The position numbers were made by a program, and so were the translations under genes. Source: Spirochaetota bacterium (GTDB lineage Bacteria; Spirochaetota; Spirochaetia; Treponematales; Rectinemataceae). From it: 57,085 nucleotides of DNA. This document shows, in pieces, positions 37,457-45,620 of this stretch. Below the pieces are notes generated by a model that was not told where the DNA came from, did no database searches, and worked only from the letters and a program-made list of their open reading frames with translations. The DNA is taken from the NCBI GenBank assembly GCA_026398595.1, contig JAPLSO010000056.1:1-57085 (forward strand), written 5' to 3'. Every line of letters begins with the position of its first letter. Within the stretch, counting starts at the first letter, position 1.

Positions 37457-39310
37457 ATGAATATCCTTTCCATTTCGGGTGCCGCCGTCGCCGTCAAGGA
37501 CGGTTTTCTCTTCGAGGATCTCGACCTCGGACTCGAGGCGGGTGAGCGCATTGGCCTCGTCGGCAGGAACGGCACGGGCAAGACCACGCTTCTCAAGCTG
37601 ATAGCCGGTTCCATCCCGGCGGATAGAGGCGATATGGCCCGAAGGCGGGGCCTTGCCGTTTCCAGCCTCGAGCAGATGCCCAGCTTTGGACCCAAGGAAA
37701 CCGTGGCCGAATTCCTCTACGGCGGGGACGCGCCCGAAATAGCCCTGAACCGGCGCCGCCTGAGTGCCTCGGGCCGCGAACTTTCAGGCGTCGAGGCCGA
37801 ACTTGAAAAATTCGGCCCTGTCCCCCTGGAAAACCGCTACGCCTCCCTCTGCGCTGAACTCGGCATACGTGACACTGGACGTCTCCTCACTACCATGTCG
37901 GGCGGCGAGGTGAAGAAGGCAGCCCTGGCCCGAACCCTGGCGCCTCGCGCCGACCTCGTCCTCCTCGACGAGCCCACCAACCACCTTGACCTAGACACGA
38001 TCGAGTGGCTGGAAGCGAGGCTCCTGGCCTCCAAGTTCGCCTTCATCCTCGTCACCCACGACCGCTGGTTCCTCGACACGGTTACCGATTCCATCCTTGA
38101 AATCGACAGGCGGCGGATCCACCACTACCCTGGCAACTATTCAACGTATCTCCGACGCAAGGCCGAACGCTGGGCTGTCCTCGAGAAGACCGAAAACAAG
38201 CGTCTTTCCAACCTCAAGATCGAGCTTGCCTGGCTCATGCGGGGCGCCCGTGCCCGCGCCACCAAGAGTGAGCGGCGCAAGGACGAGATTCGGGCCATGA
38301 AACAAGAAGCCCTCGCACGGCCTCCCTCAAGTTTCGTCTTCTCGTCCGCCGCGAGCAGGCTGGGCAAGAAGGCAGTCATCCTAAAAGGCGCCTCCGCCGC
38401 TTATGGGACGAAGCCCGTCATCGAAGCCTTCGACTACGCGATACAGCCGGGCGAGCGGCTGGGCGTCGTCGGCCCCAACGGCTCAGGCAAGACGAGTCTC
38501 CTCAACCTCATTGCCGGACGTATCGCACCTTCGGCCGGCAGGATCGAGTGGGGCGACACGGTGAGGATATCCCTTTTTGAACAGACAGCCGATTCGATCG
38601 ATCCATCGGTCTCCGTTCTCGACTACATCCGCGGCCAAGCCGAGCTGGTGCGGATCTCCGACGGCGCAGTCCAGGACGCGGCATACCTCCTCGAGCGCTT
38701 CGGCTTCGACCGGGATTTCCAGGCCATGGCCGTGGGCAGACTATCAGGCGGGGAGCGCCGTAGGCTCCAGCTCGTCCGCGTCCTCTCCGAGGCGCCCAAC
38801 GTCCTCCTCCTGGACGAGCCCACCAACGACCTTGATATAGACACGATCGAAGCCCTCGAGGACTTCCTCGAAGGCTTTCAGGGCTGCATCGTCGCCGTCT
38901 CCCACGACCGCGCATTCCTCGACAGGATAGCCCGGTTTCTCATCGTCATGGACGGATCCGGGAGAGCCTTCGGCTTTAATGGTTCATATCTGGATTGGCG
39001 CGTCGAGCTCGAGGAGAGAAGGGTAGCGGCCGAAGAGCGGCCCATGGCCGGATCAGAGCCGTCTGCAGCAGCCCCGCGCCCCAGAAAGAAACGCCTTTCT
39101 TTCGCCGAGCGCCGGGAGTTCGAGGCGATTCTCCCCGAGCTGGACGCCCTCGAGGCGGAGAAAGCCGAACTCGAAGCCTTGTTCGCTCGGAAAGGAACTG
39201 CGCCCAAGGACTTGCGCCAAGCCCAAGCCCGCTATCTCGAGGTGGAAGCCTCAATAGGTGATAAAACCCTGCGCTGGGAGGAACTCGCCCTGCAGGACGC
39301 GGAATTATGA
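37457..39310 (+). CDS. uup: ABC-F ATPase, Uup type
   Basis: 617 residues with two nucleotide-binding domains. The first has GRNGTGKTT (about 36-44), MSGGEVKKAALAR and LLDEPTNHLDLDT; the second has GPNGSGKTS, LSGGERRRLQLVR and LLDEPTNDLDIDT. The linker contains WLMRGARARATKSERRKDEIRAMK, the Uup-type arm. The C-terminal about 80 residues form a charged coiled coil (FEAILPELDALEAEKAELEALF), the Uup DNA- or ribosome-binding tail. Uup acts in ribosome quality control and transposon excision in E. coli. It overlaps the following kinase gene by four bases (ATGA). Confidence 0.92.
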   Translation: MNILSISGAAVAVKDGFLFEDLDLGLEAGERIGLVGRNGTGKTTLLKLIAGSIPADRGDMARRRGLAVSSLEQMPSFGPKETVAEFLYGGDAPEIALNRRRLSASGRELSGVEAELEKFGPVPLENRYASLCAELGIRDTGRLLTTMSGGEVKKAALARTLAPRADLVLLDEPTNHLDLDTIEWLEARLLASKFAFILVTHDRWFLDTVTDSILEIDRRRIHHYPGNYSTYLRRKAERWAVLEKTENKRLSNLKIELAWLMRGARARATKSERRKDEIRAMKQEALARPPSSFVFSSAASRLGKKAVILKGASAAYGTKPVIEAFDYAIQPGERLGVVGPNGSGKTSLLNLIAGRIAPSAGRIEWGDTVRISLFEQTADSIDPSVSVLDYIRGQAELVRISDGAVQDAAYLLERFGFDRDFQAMAVGRLSGGERRRLQLVRVLSEAPNVLLLDEPTNDLDIDTIEALEDFLEGFQGCIVAVSHDRAFLDRIARFLIVMDGSGRAFGFNGSYLDWRVELEERRVAAEERPMAGSEPSAAAPRPRKKRLSFAERREFEAILPELDALEAEKAELEALFARKGTAPKDLRQAQARYLEVEASIGDKTLRWEELALQDAEL

Positions 39311-40308
39311 AGGCCGGAGCCTTCGACGCTCTCTCCCCCGAGATAATCCTCGGGGCTGTCGAGGAAGCCCTCGGCTTCGTGCCTGAAGGGAATCTGACCC
39401 CCTACCCCAGCTACGTGAACCGCGTCTATGGTTTCTCCGACGAGGAGGGACGCGAGTTCATCGCCAAATTCTACCGCCCGGGCCGATGGAGTGAAATGGC
39501 CATCCTCGAGGAACACGCCTTCCTGGCCGACTGCGCCAAGGTCGAGCTGCCCGTCGTTCTTCCCCTCCCCGATGATGATGGCGAGACCCTCTTCACGATC
39601 GATGTCGAGGACGAGCCCGAGACCGGCGCTTACCCTGGAGGGTTCCGCTTCAGCTTCGCCGTCTTCCCCAAAAAGGGCGGCCGCAGCTTCGACGCCGAGC
39701 GGGCCGAGGACTGGGAGCGACTGGGTGCCCTGGCCGGCCGGCTCCACGCCGTCGGTGCCAATCGCCCTGCCCATGCGAGGCCGCTGCTCTCCTCCTCCCT
39801 TGCTCTGGCCAACCTCGCCGTCGTAGAGCCTCTCGTCCATCCTGAATTCCGCGCTGAATTCGGCGATCTCTGCCGCACTGCCATCCAGGTTACAGCCGAA
39901 TCTTTAAACGCCCTTCCTCCCATCCGCATCCATGGCGACCTCCACCGAGGCAACATCCTCGAGCGGCCCGGCGAAGGTCTTCTCCTCCTCGATTTCGACG
40001 ACATGGTCACGGGTCCCCAGGTTCAGGACCTCTGGCTCCTCCTTCCTGGCAGGGCAGCGGACTGTGGCCGCGAACTATCCATGATTCTCGGGGGTTACGG
40101 TGAGTTTGCCGTCCTGCCCTCAGGCAGCGTCGCCGTGATCGAAACCCTGCGCTTTCACAGGATGCTCCACTTCCTCGCCTGGAGGTCCCTCCAGAGGGAC
40201 GACCTCTGGTTCAAGCGCGACTTTCCCGACTGGGGAAGCAGGGCTTTCTGGATTCAGGAACTCGAGGATTTCAGGGAGCAGTCACGCGTGATGGTCGAAG
40301 AAGCCTGA
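39307..40308 (+). CDS. srkA: stress response Ser/Thr kinase, SrkA/YihE-like
   Basis: 333 residues of the aminoglycoside-phosphotransferase-like kinase fold. YVNRVYGFSDEEGREFIAKFYRPGRW carries the nucleotide-binding lysine, HGDLHRGNIL (about 217-226) is the catalytic loop and LLLDFDDMVTGPQVQDLW is the metal-binding motif, as in YihE. SrkA protects E. coli during stress and antagonises MazF-type death; the role here is inferred. The first codons overlap uup, so translation is coupled. It ends six bases before the stop of convergent MATE. Confidence 0.85.
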   Translation: MKAGAFDALSPEIILGAVEEALGFVPEGNLTPYPSYVNRVYGFSDEEGREFIAKFYRPGRWSEMAILEEHAFLADCAKVELPVVLPLPDDDGETLFTIDVEDEPETGAYPGGFRFSFAVFPKKGGRSFDAERAEDWERLGALAGRLHAVGANRPAHARPLLSSSLALANLAVVEPLVHPEFRAEFGDLCRTAIQVTAESLNALPPIRIHGDLHRGNILERPGEGLLLLDFDDMVTGPQVQDLWLLLPGRAADCGRELSMILGGYGEFAVLPSGSVAVIETLRFHRMLHFLAWRSLQRDDLWFKRDFPDWGSRAFWIQELEDFREQSRVMVEEA

Positions 40309-40314
40309 GCAGGT

Positions 40315-41706
40315 TCAGGTAGTGAATTCAACTGCGGGCTTTCCCGAAAAATCTATGGCCGATTCCCATTTCACTCTCGAAATCAGAAGTAAAGCCAGAA
40401 TGGCGGCCGTGTAGTTCGAGAAGAGATTCCCCCAGAAAACGGAATAGTATTGGAGTGAACTTTCAGTCGCCAGGATGAAAAGGTAGCGGAGAAGCCATAT
40501 CCGAAGAAAGCCCAGCACGAGGGGGACCTTGGTTCGCCCGAGACCCACGAAGGCGCCCTGGACAGTCATGCAGACCCCGAATCCCACGACAGAATACGTA
40601 TAGATATGGAGAGCCCGGTTCGCTATCTCGAGCATGTCGGTCTGCCGCGTGAAGAGGATAGTGAGGTGAGAGGAAAGAGGGACGATTATCGCGATGACGA
40701 CGGCGGCTGTCGCCGCGGACAAGATGCATCCTGCCACGCATGATCGTTTAGCCTTGTTCGCTCTCCCCGCCCCGATGCTCATGCTCACCATCGTGGTCAC
40801 AGCCGAACTGAAGGCTCCGGGCAGGTTGAAGCACACAGCCGAGATGTTGTTCGCTATTCCCTGGCCGTTCAGGACGATAGGTCCGTATTTCTGGGTCTCG
40901 TTGTTGATGAGGTAGAAGCCGAGGTTGAGGAGGAAAGTGTTCAGCATGGCAGGTAGGCCGATGCGGCCGAGCTTCTCGAGCGTCGCGCGTTCGAAATGGA
41001 AACCTTTAAGCTCCAGTTTGTCGAGGCTTTTCTTCAGGAACAGTTCGTAGAACATCCAGACCGTGATGCATATATTGGCGAGGAGGGAGGAGAGGGCGCA
41101 GCCCACGATACCGAGGTGGAAGAAGTAGATAAAGATGACATTGAAAAAGATCTTCAGAAGCAGTATGAGGATCATGCGGATGAAAGGCGCCTCCGGCTGG
41201 CCGTTGGCGTTTTTAATCCCGTTGTATATCGACTCCATGAAGGAGAATGGCAGCACCAAGGCGTAAAGGGACAGATACAGGAACACGTTGTGCGATATCT
41301 GGGCGTTGACCGTGCGCGAGATGAGGGCCCCGGCGCCAACGAGAAGAGGGGCGGAGAGGCAGCCCAGGATGGATCCGGCCACGACGATCTGCGTTGAAGT
41401 CCGCTTCGATTCAACGAAGTCGCCTTTGCCATTCAGCTGACCGATGATAGCCATGGCCGCGACGGAGAGGCCTTGGGCGAAGGCGGTCATCATGTTGACG
41501 ACCGGTTCGGAGAACGTCACCGCGCTGGCTACCAGGGTCCCCGAGACATTGTTTATGAAAAGCCCGTCCATCAAGGGCATGAGGGACTGCACGACCCCGA
41601 GCATGAGGCTGGGAACGGAGAGAAAGACGATCGTACGGAAGATCGATCCGTTCAATATGAAGTCGCGGCGCTGGGTTGTGGACTGGTTGAAGAACTTCAG
41701 ATGCAT
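40315..41706 (-). CDS. MATE-family efflux transporter
   Basis: 463 residues with twelve helices in two MatE halves. The first opens with SVPSLMLGVVQSLMPLMDGLFINNVSG and AFAQGLSVAAMAIIGQLNGKGD, the second with GRIGLPAMLNTFLLNLGFYLINNE and VTTMVSMSIGAGRANKAKRS. MATE proteins export drugs or metabolites by Na+ or H+ antiport. The substrate is unknown. Start ATG 41706 follows a TATCAT box by nine bases. The intervening CCTCCTT is an anti-Shine-Dalgarno-like sequence, not a ribosome site, so a leaderless message is likely. Confidence 0.9.
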   Translation of the reverse strand: MHLKFFNQSTTQRRDFILNGSIFRTIVFLSVPSLMLGVVQSLMPLMDGLFINNVSGTLVASAVTFSEPVVNMMTAFAQGLSVAAMAIIGQLNGKGDFVESKRTSTQIVVAGSILGCLSAPLLVGAGALISRTVNAQISHNVFLYLSLYALVLPFSFMESIYNGIKNANGQPEAPFIRMILILLLKIFFNVIFIYFFHLGIVGCALSSLLANICITVWMFYELFLKKSLDKLELKGFHFERATLEKLGRIGLPAMLNTFLLNLGFYLINNETQKYGPIVLNGQGIANNISAVCFNLPGAFSSAVTTMVSMSIGAGRANKAKRSCVAGCILSAATAAVVIAIIVPLSSHLTILFTRQTDMLEIANRALHIYTYSVVGFGVCMTVQGAFVGLGRTKVPLVLGFLRIWLLRYLFILATESSLQYYSVFWGNLFSNYTAAILALLLISRVKWESAIDFSGKPAVEFTT

Positions 41707-41715
41707 CGAAGGAGG

Positions 41716-41721
41716 ATGATA
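41716..41721 (-). promoter_or_regulatory. -10 box TATCAT of the MATE gene, leaderless type
   Basis: The minus strand reads GCGCTATCAT-CCTCCTTCG-ATG. There are nine bases between box and start codon and no Shine-Dalgarno; a transcript would begin one to three bases before the ATG. Confidence 0.5.
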
Positions 41722-41742
41722 GCGCGGAGCGGGTTCCCTCCG

Positions 41743-42248
41743 CTAGACCTTCGACCCTTCCCTTCTTTGCCCGATCCGCCGAAGAGGCGTCAAGCGCGAT
41801 TCGCAGCGCTTGTCGTTGAAAAGACCTTTGGTCTTCATGGTCTTCCGTATCAGCCGGCGCAAGTCCACGAGGGCATCTCCGGCGTATCCGGCAATCAGAC
41901 CAGCAGCCCGCCCGCAGACGATCCCCCTGTAGCGGATCGCGAATGTTCGGGTTGCCGTACAGGTTTCGCTAGCCACGGCCAGGAAAGCCTCCTCGCGCTC
42001 AGGAAATCGAATATCGTCGTGTGAAGATCGGCCTCTGGATAGTAGTACTGGCCGGGCTCGATCCCCGCGAGCCGGTGAACGAGGCGTTCATACGTTTCTC
42101 CGTCCAGGCGTACAGGCAGGATGAGGCTGATTCCCAGGCGGCCGTCGCTCCGGGGATTCATGGCCAACGCGTCGATCGCGACATCGTTCGCGGCGATCTT
42201 CGCGCGATCGCGTTCGTCGATCGAGCGATAGAGTTCCTCGGAGTTCAT
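41743..42248 (-). pseudogene. 2'-5' RNA ligase/2H phosphoesterase-like gene, frameshifted
   Basis: The N-terminal part from ATG 42248 ends LEADLHTTIFDFLSAR-like, with DLHTTIFDF carrying the first H-x-T motif of the LigT/2H phosphoesterase fold. Around 41995-42003 the reading passes to another frame that continues EREEAFLAVASET and FAIRYRGIVCGRAAGLIAGY, the expected middle of such a protein, to a stop at 41743. The second H-x-T motif is missing, so the gene is also short at its 3' end. The start overlaps the ACT gene (ATGA 42245-42248), so it was the last gene of an operon with the ACT and DMT genes. Confidence 0.65.
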
Positions 42249-42625
42249 CCGGCTTCCTCGACCGAATGGCCGCCGCCCTCCAGCGCCCCAATAGCCCCGT
42301 CCAGGCAGGCTTCCTTGACGAGGATATAGTCCGTATCGAAGGTCGAGACGACGAAGATGGAGACGCCCACCGCGGCCAGAAGGCCACTCGCCCCGGCAAG
42401 GACGCCGACGACGCCGAAATCGATGGGACCGGCGATCTTCAAGACGCGCCAGCCGCCGTCCTCCTTCATCGCGCCTTCGACGAGGCCCGAGCGGCAGACG
42501 ACCGAAACCTCCTCCGTCGTCCTGGCGAAGGAGAAGAAATCCTCCCGAGCGAAATCGGCTTCCGGAACTTTGTCGGCGGAAAGCCGATATACCGAATAGG
42601 ATCCAGGGAGAAGAGTGAATGTCAT
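42245..42625 (-). CDS. ACT-domain protein
   Basis: 126 residues with tandem ACT folds of the small CASTOR-like/ACT_7 type: YSVYRLSADKVP at the start, then VSVVCRSGLVEGA, GWRVLKIAGPIDFGVVGVLAGASGLLAAVGVSIFVVSTFDTDYILV. These domains bind amino acids and report their level. It lies between a DMT-type permease and a 2H-phosphoesterase-like gene with four-base overlaps on both sides, so it may sense the substrate of the permease; this is inferred from position. Confidence 0.85.
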   Translation of the reverse strand: MTFTLLPGSYSVYRLSADKVPEADFAREDFFSFARTTEEVSVVCRSGLVEGAMKEDGGWRVLKIAGPIDFGVVGVLAGASGLLAAVGVSIFVVSTFDTDYILVKEACLDGAIGALEGGGHSVEEAG

Positions 42626-43503
42626 AGTCGGCTCTCCTTTACCGTCCTCAAGCGCTGGGCGAGGAGGCTCGCGGCGATGATGAGGATGATGCCAGCCGCC
42701 TGATTCAGCGTCATCGTTTCGCCCCTGAAGGCGATACCTAGAAAAACCCCGAAGGGGATTTCCGAGTACGAAAGGGCGCTGTACTGGAAGAGCGAGAGCC
42801 GCTTCATGCCGTAGAAGAAGAGGCTGAACCCGATGAAGCCGACGGTGAAGCCATAGAAGATTCCGATGCCCAGCTGGGCGAAGGGAACTCCCGGTATTTC
42901 TGCGATGAGGAAGGCCAGGAAGATGATGCCCCCCACTCCGTTCTGGAAATAGATGACGTCAGCCTCGCCCATGACGGAGAGGGCCTGCTTGTAGATGACA
43001 GTAGTGCCGGCGTACACGAAGGCCGAGACGATCATGCAGGCGCTGCCTAAAAGGTCGGGACCCGACAGGGAGAAGGACCGGTGGAGGTTCATGACCACCA
43101 CGCCGCCTGTGGCCAGGAAAAGGACCCCGAGCTTGGTGGCGCTGAGCTTTTTTTTCGCCATCAAGCTGTCGATGAGGAGGGCGAAGACGGGCCAGAGATA
43201 GAGGAGTACGACGGCGTTCCCCATCCCCGTCAGCTTGTAGGCGAGGATGAAGAGGTACATCCGGCCGGCATTCAGGGCGCTCGTCAGGAAGAGGCGCCCC
43301 CTCATCCCCGGCTTCCCCAGAAGGAGGCCGTGTCTTGCCGTCTGGGGCAGGACGACGAAGAAAGGCACGGCCATGCGCAGTGCGCTCATCGCCAGGCTCG
43401 AAAAGGCCAGCCCCTTGATGTACAGGCCGCTCGAGGCGCCTATTGCCGCCCCGGCGAGTATTGCCAGGATTGGCAGAAGTTCGGTCCTCGATTTTGAAAC
43501 CAT
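42622..43503 (-). CDS. DMT-superfamily permease, EamA type
   Basis: 293 residues, ten helices, two EamA repeats. The first contains AMRMAVPFFVVLPQ and NAVVLLYLWPVFALLIDSLMAKKKL; the second contains GTTVIYKQALSVMGEADVIYFQNG and FGVFLGIAFRGETMTLNQAAGIILI. These carriers usually export or import amino acids or metabolites. ATG 43503 has a TAGGAT box seven bases upstream and no Shine-Dalgarno. The longer frame to 43584 is unsupported. Its stop overlaps the ACT gene start (ATGA), giving a three-gene operon. Confidence 0.88.
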   Translation of the reverse strand: MVSKSRTELLPILAILAGAAIGASSGLYIKGLAFSSLAMSALRMAVPFFVVLPQTARHGLLLGKPGMRGRLFLTSALNAGRMYLFILAYKLTGMGNAVVLLYLWPVFALLIDSLMAKKKLSATKLGVLFLATGGVVVMNLHRSFSLSGPDLLGSACMIVSAFVYAGTTVIYKQALSVMGEADVIYFQNGVGGIIFLAFLIAEIPGVPFAQLGIGIFYGFTVGFIGFSLFFYGMKRLSLFQYSALSYSEIPFGVFLGIAFRGETMTLNQAAGIILIIAASLLAQRLRTVKESRL

Positions 43504-43510
43504 GGCCGGA

Positions 43511-43516
43511 ATCCTA
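43511..43516 (-). promoter_or_regulatory. -10 box TAGGAT of the DMT operon, leaderless type
   Basis: The minus strand reads GGGTAGGAT-TCCGGCC-ATG, seven bases from box to start with no Shine-Dalgarno. The -35 is not evident. Confidence 0.5.
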
Positions 43517-43601
43517 CCCTTTCCGCGCCTGAGCCGCAAGAATCGGGTGGAATTATTCCCGGCGGCCGCGTATCGTAGTTTCATGGAGGAAGGGAGGAAC
43601 T

Positions 43602-44486
43602 ATGACGAAGCCGACAGACTACAAACGCGTCGAGGAGGCGATCCGCTATATCGCGGCGAGGGCGTCGGAACAGCCTTCGCTGGACGAAGTCGCAGCCCAC
43701 CTGGGCTTGAGTCCCTTCTATTTCCAGAGACTTTTCAAGCGCTGGGCTGGTGTCAGCCCCAAGCGTTTTCTCCAGTATGTGACGGTGGAAGGAGCGAAGC
43801 GCCTCCTCGACGAATCCGCTTCCGTCCTCGACGCAGCCCTCGAATTGGGCCTGAGCGGACCTTCCCGGCTTCACGACCTTTTCATCGGCGTCGAGGCGGT
43901 CACGCCAGGCGAATTCAAGGCATCGGGACGGGGCATCGAATTGCGCTATGGCGTCCACGCGAGCCCCTTCGGCGTCTGCTTCGTGGCGACGAGTTCCCGC
44001 GGCGTCTGCGCTCTCGAATTCCTGGATGCTGCCGAAGGTGGATCAGCCGCTGCCGTCGCCGCCTTGCGGCGCCGCTGGAAGGAGGCTGTCTTGGTCGAGG
44101 ACGGAAGGCCGGGCGCCGGGATTCTCGCGGCGATGTTCGGTACGCCGGGGGACGCGGCCTTCGGAGCCTCGACCAAGGACAGCCCGAAGCCCATCACTCT
44201 CCATCTCGAAGGCACGAATTTCCAGCTCAAGGTCTGGAAAGCTCTCCTCTCCATCCCCGAGGGCCGTCTGGCCTCCTACGGCAGATTGGCCGACATTGCA
44301 GGCGTTCCTGGTTCGGCCAGGGCTGTCGGAACCGCGCTGGGGCAGAATCCCATAGCCCTTCTCATCCCCTGCCACAGGGTACTTCGCGCAACGGGGGAGA
44401 TAGGCGGCTATCGATGGGGAGTCGAGAGGAAAAAGGCCATCATCGCCTGGGAAGCTTCTTCAGCCTTGCCAGAACCGACTCATTAG
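43602..44486 (+). CDS. Ada-like O6-methylguanine-DNA methyltransferase with AraC-type domain
   Basis: 294 residues. An N-terminal AraC-type helix-turn-helix (about 12-105: LDEVAAHLGLSPFYFQRLFKRWAGVSPKRFLQY) is followed by a methyltransferase domain (about 115-285) with the active site PCHRV, Cys257. The YxRxx-like GNPIALLIPCHRV and ATGEIGGYRWGVERK complete it. The N-terminal zinc domain of E. coli Ada, with the phosphotriester-accepting cysteine, is absent, so activation must differ. It directly repairs O6-alkylguanine and may regulate its own gene. GGAGG precedes ATG 43602. The promoter is shared divergently with the DMT operon. Confidence 0.93.
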   Translation: MTKPTDYKRVEEAIRYIAARASEQPSLDEVAAHLGLSPFYFQRLFKRWAGVSPKRFLQYVTVEGAKRLLDESASVLDAALELGLSGPSRLHDLFIGVEAVTPGEFKASGRGIELRYGVHASPFGVCFVATSSRGVCALEFLDAAEGGSAAAVAALRRRWKEAVLVEDGRPGAGILAAMFGTPGDAAFGASTKDSPKPITLHLEGTNFQLKVWKALLSIPEGRLASYGRLADIAGVPGSARAVGTALGQNPIALLIPCHRVLRATGEIGGYRWGVERKKAIIAWEASSALPEPTH

Positions 44487-44629
44487 TCTTCTCCCGGGAA
44501 GCGGTGCCTCGGCCTGAATATCTACGAGATAGACGGCGATCGATTCCAAAGCCCTCCCTCCAGGCCGCCAGGAGTCCCCTTGTGTCGAGGTATTTGGGAT
44601 GTATGGTCCAGAGCCTCGGGCCTTCCGCC

Positions 44630-45610
44630 TCACTTTTTCACGAGCCTGTTCATTTTGTCGTTGTACCGCGGCCCGACGTCAGGAAAGGATGCAAGCAGGG
44701 TATTGATCGCCTCCAGTTCCGGAGCGCCCAGCTTGAGTTCCACAGCTCCGGCGTTCTCCTCCAGATATTTCCTTCGCCTCGTACCCGGGATGGGTACGAT
44801 ATTCTCCCCGCGGGAGAGGATCCAGGCCAGAGCCAACTGCGCGGGCGTGCTGCCCAGCTCGCCTGCCAGGCGCCTGAAGGCGTGGGCCAAAGACCTGTTG
44901 TTCTCCCAGTACCCGCCCTGGAACCTCGGCAGGGTCAACCTGAAGTCCTTCCCGTCCAGATCATCCACCCGCACCGTATCCGTAACGAGGCCCCGCGACA
45001 GGGGGCTGAAAGGCACGAAAGCTATACCCAGGCCGGCGCAGAGAGGGAGAATCTCGGCTTCCACGTCTCTGGACAGAAGAGAATATTCGCTCTGCAGCGC
45101 GGCGATCGGATGGATCGCGGCCGCCCGCCTGATGATCTCGGGAGAAGCCTCGGAGAGGCCCAGGTAGCGTACTTTCCCCTCGGCTACGAGGCCGGCCATA
45201 GCCCCCACCGTCTCCTCGATGGGTACTTTAGGATCGATGCGATGCAGGTAGTACAGATCGATTGTCCCTATCCCCAGTCGCCCGAGGCTTGCCTCGACCG
45301 CCTTCCTCATGTAGGCAGGCGATGCGTCGACGGTGAAAGGCTCATCGGGCAGGGCCTTGAATCCGAACTTCGTCGCTATGAAGACCTTGTCCCGGTTGGG
45401 TTTCAGGACTTTGGATATGAGGCTTTCGTTGGCCCCCGAGCCATAGAAATCGGCCGTGTCCCAAAAATTAATGCCAAGATCCAGGGCCTTTTCAAGGGTA
45501 GCGAGCGACTCCATGTCATCCCGCCCCGTGTAGGCATGGCTCATGCCCATGCAGCCGAGCCCTATCGCCGATATTCTCTCCCCCGTCCAGCCCAAGGTCC
45601 TGTATTTCAT
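44630..45610 (-). CDS. aldo/keto reductase
   Basis: 326 residues of an NADPH-dependent (beta/alpha)8 reductase. The active-site tetrad appears in FWDTADFYGSGANES (Asp, Tyr), FIATKFGFK (Lys) and LYYLHRIDPKVPIE (His). The family signatures GLGCMGMSHAY and VPIPGTRRRKYLEEN for the cofactor phosphate are present. It is of the AKR13-like type close to YakC/Tas-group enzymes. The physiological substrate is unknown. ATG 45610 follows GAGGGGGGAAAC; the longer upstream frame overlaps the GNAT gene and is rejected. Confidence 0.92.
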   Translation of the reverse strand: MKYRTLGWTGERISAIGLGCMGMSHAYTGRDDMESLATLEKALDLGINFWDTADFYGSGANESLISKVLKPNRDKVFIATKFGFKALPDEPFTVDASPAYMRKAVEASLGRLGIGTIDLYYLHRIDPKVPIEETVGAMAGLVAEGKVRYLGLSEASPEIIRRAAAIHPIAALQSEYSLLSRDVEAEILPLCAGLGIAFVPFSPLSRGLVTDTVRVDDLDGKDFRLTLPRFQGGYWENNRSLAHAFRRLAGELGSTPAQLALAWILSRGENIVPIPGTRRRKYLEENAGAVELKLGAPELEAINTLLASFPDVGPRYNDKMNRLVKK

Positions 45611-45620
45611 GTTTCCCCCC

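Noticed and set aside
44487..44629. Small gene or RNA between the Ada-like and aldo/keto reductase genes
   Set aside because: The 143 bases hold no start with a ribosome site, no stable hairpin with T-run and no conserved-looking peptide.
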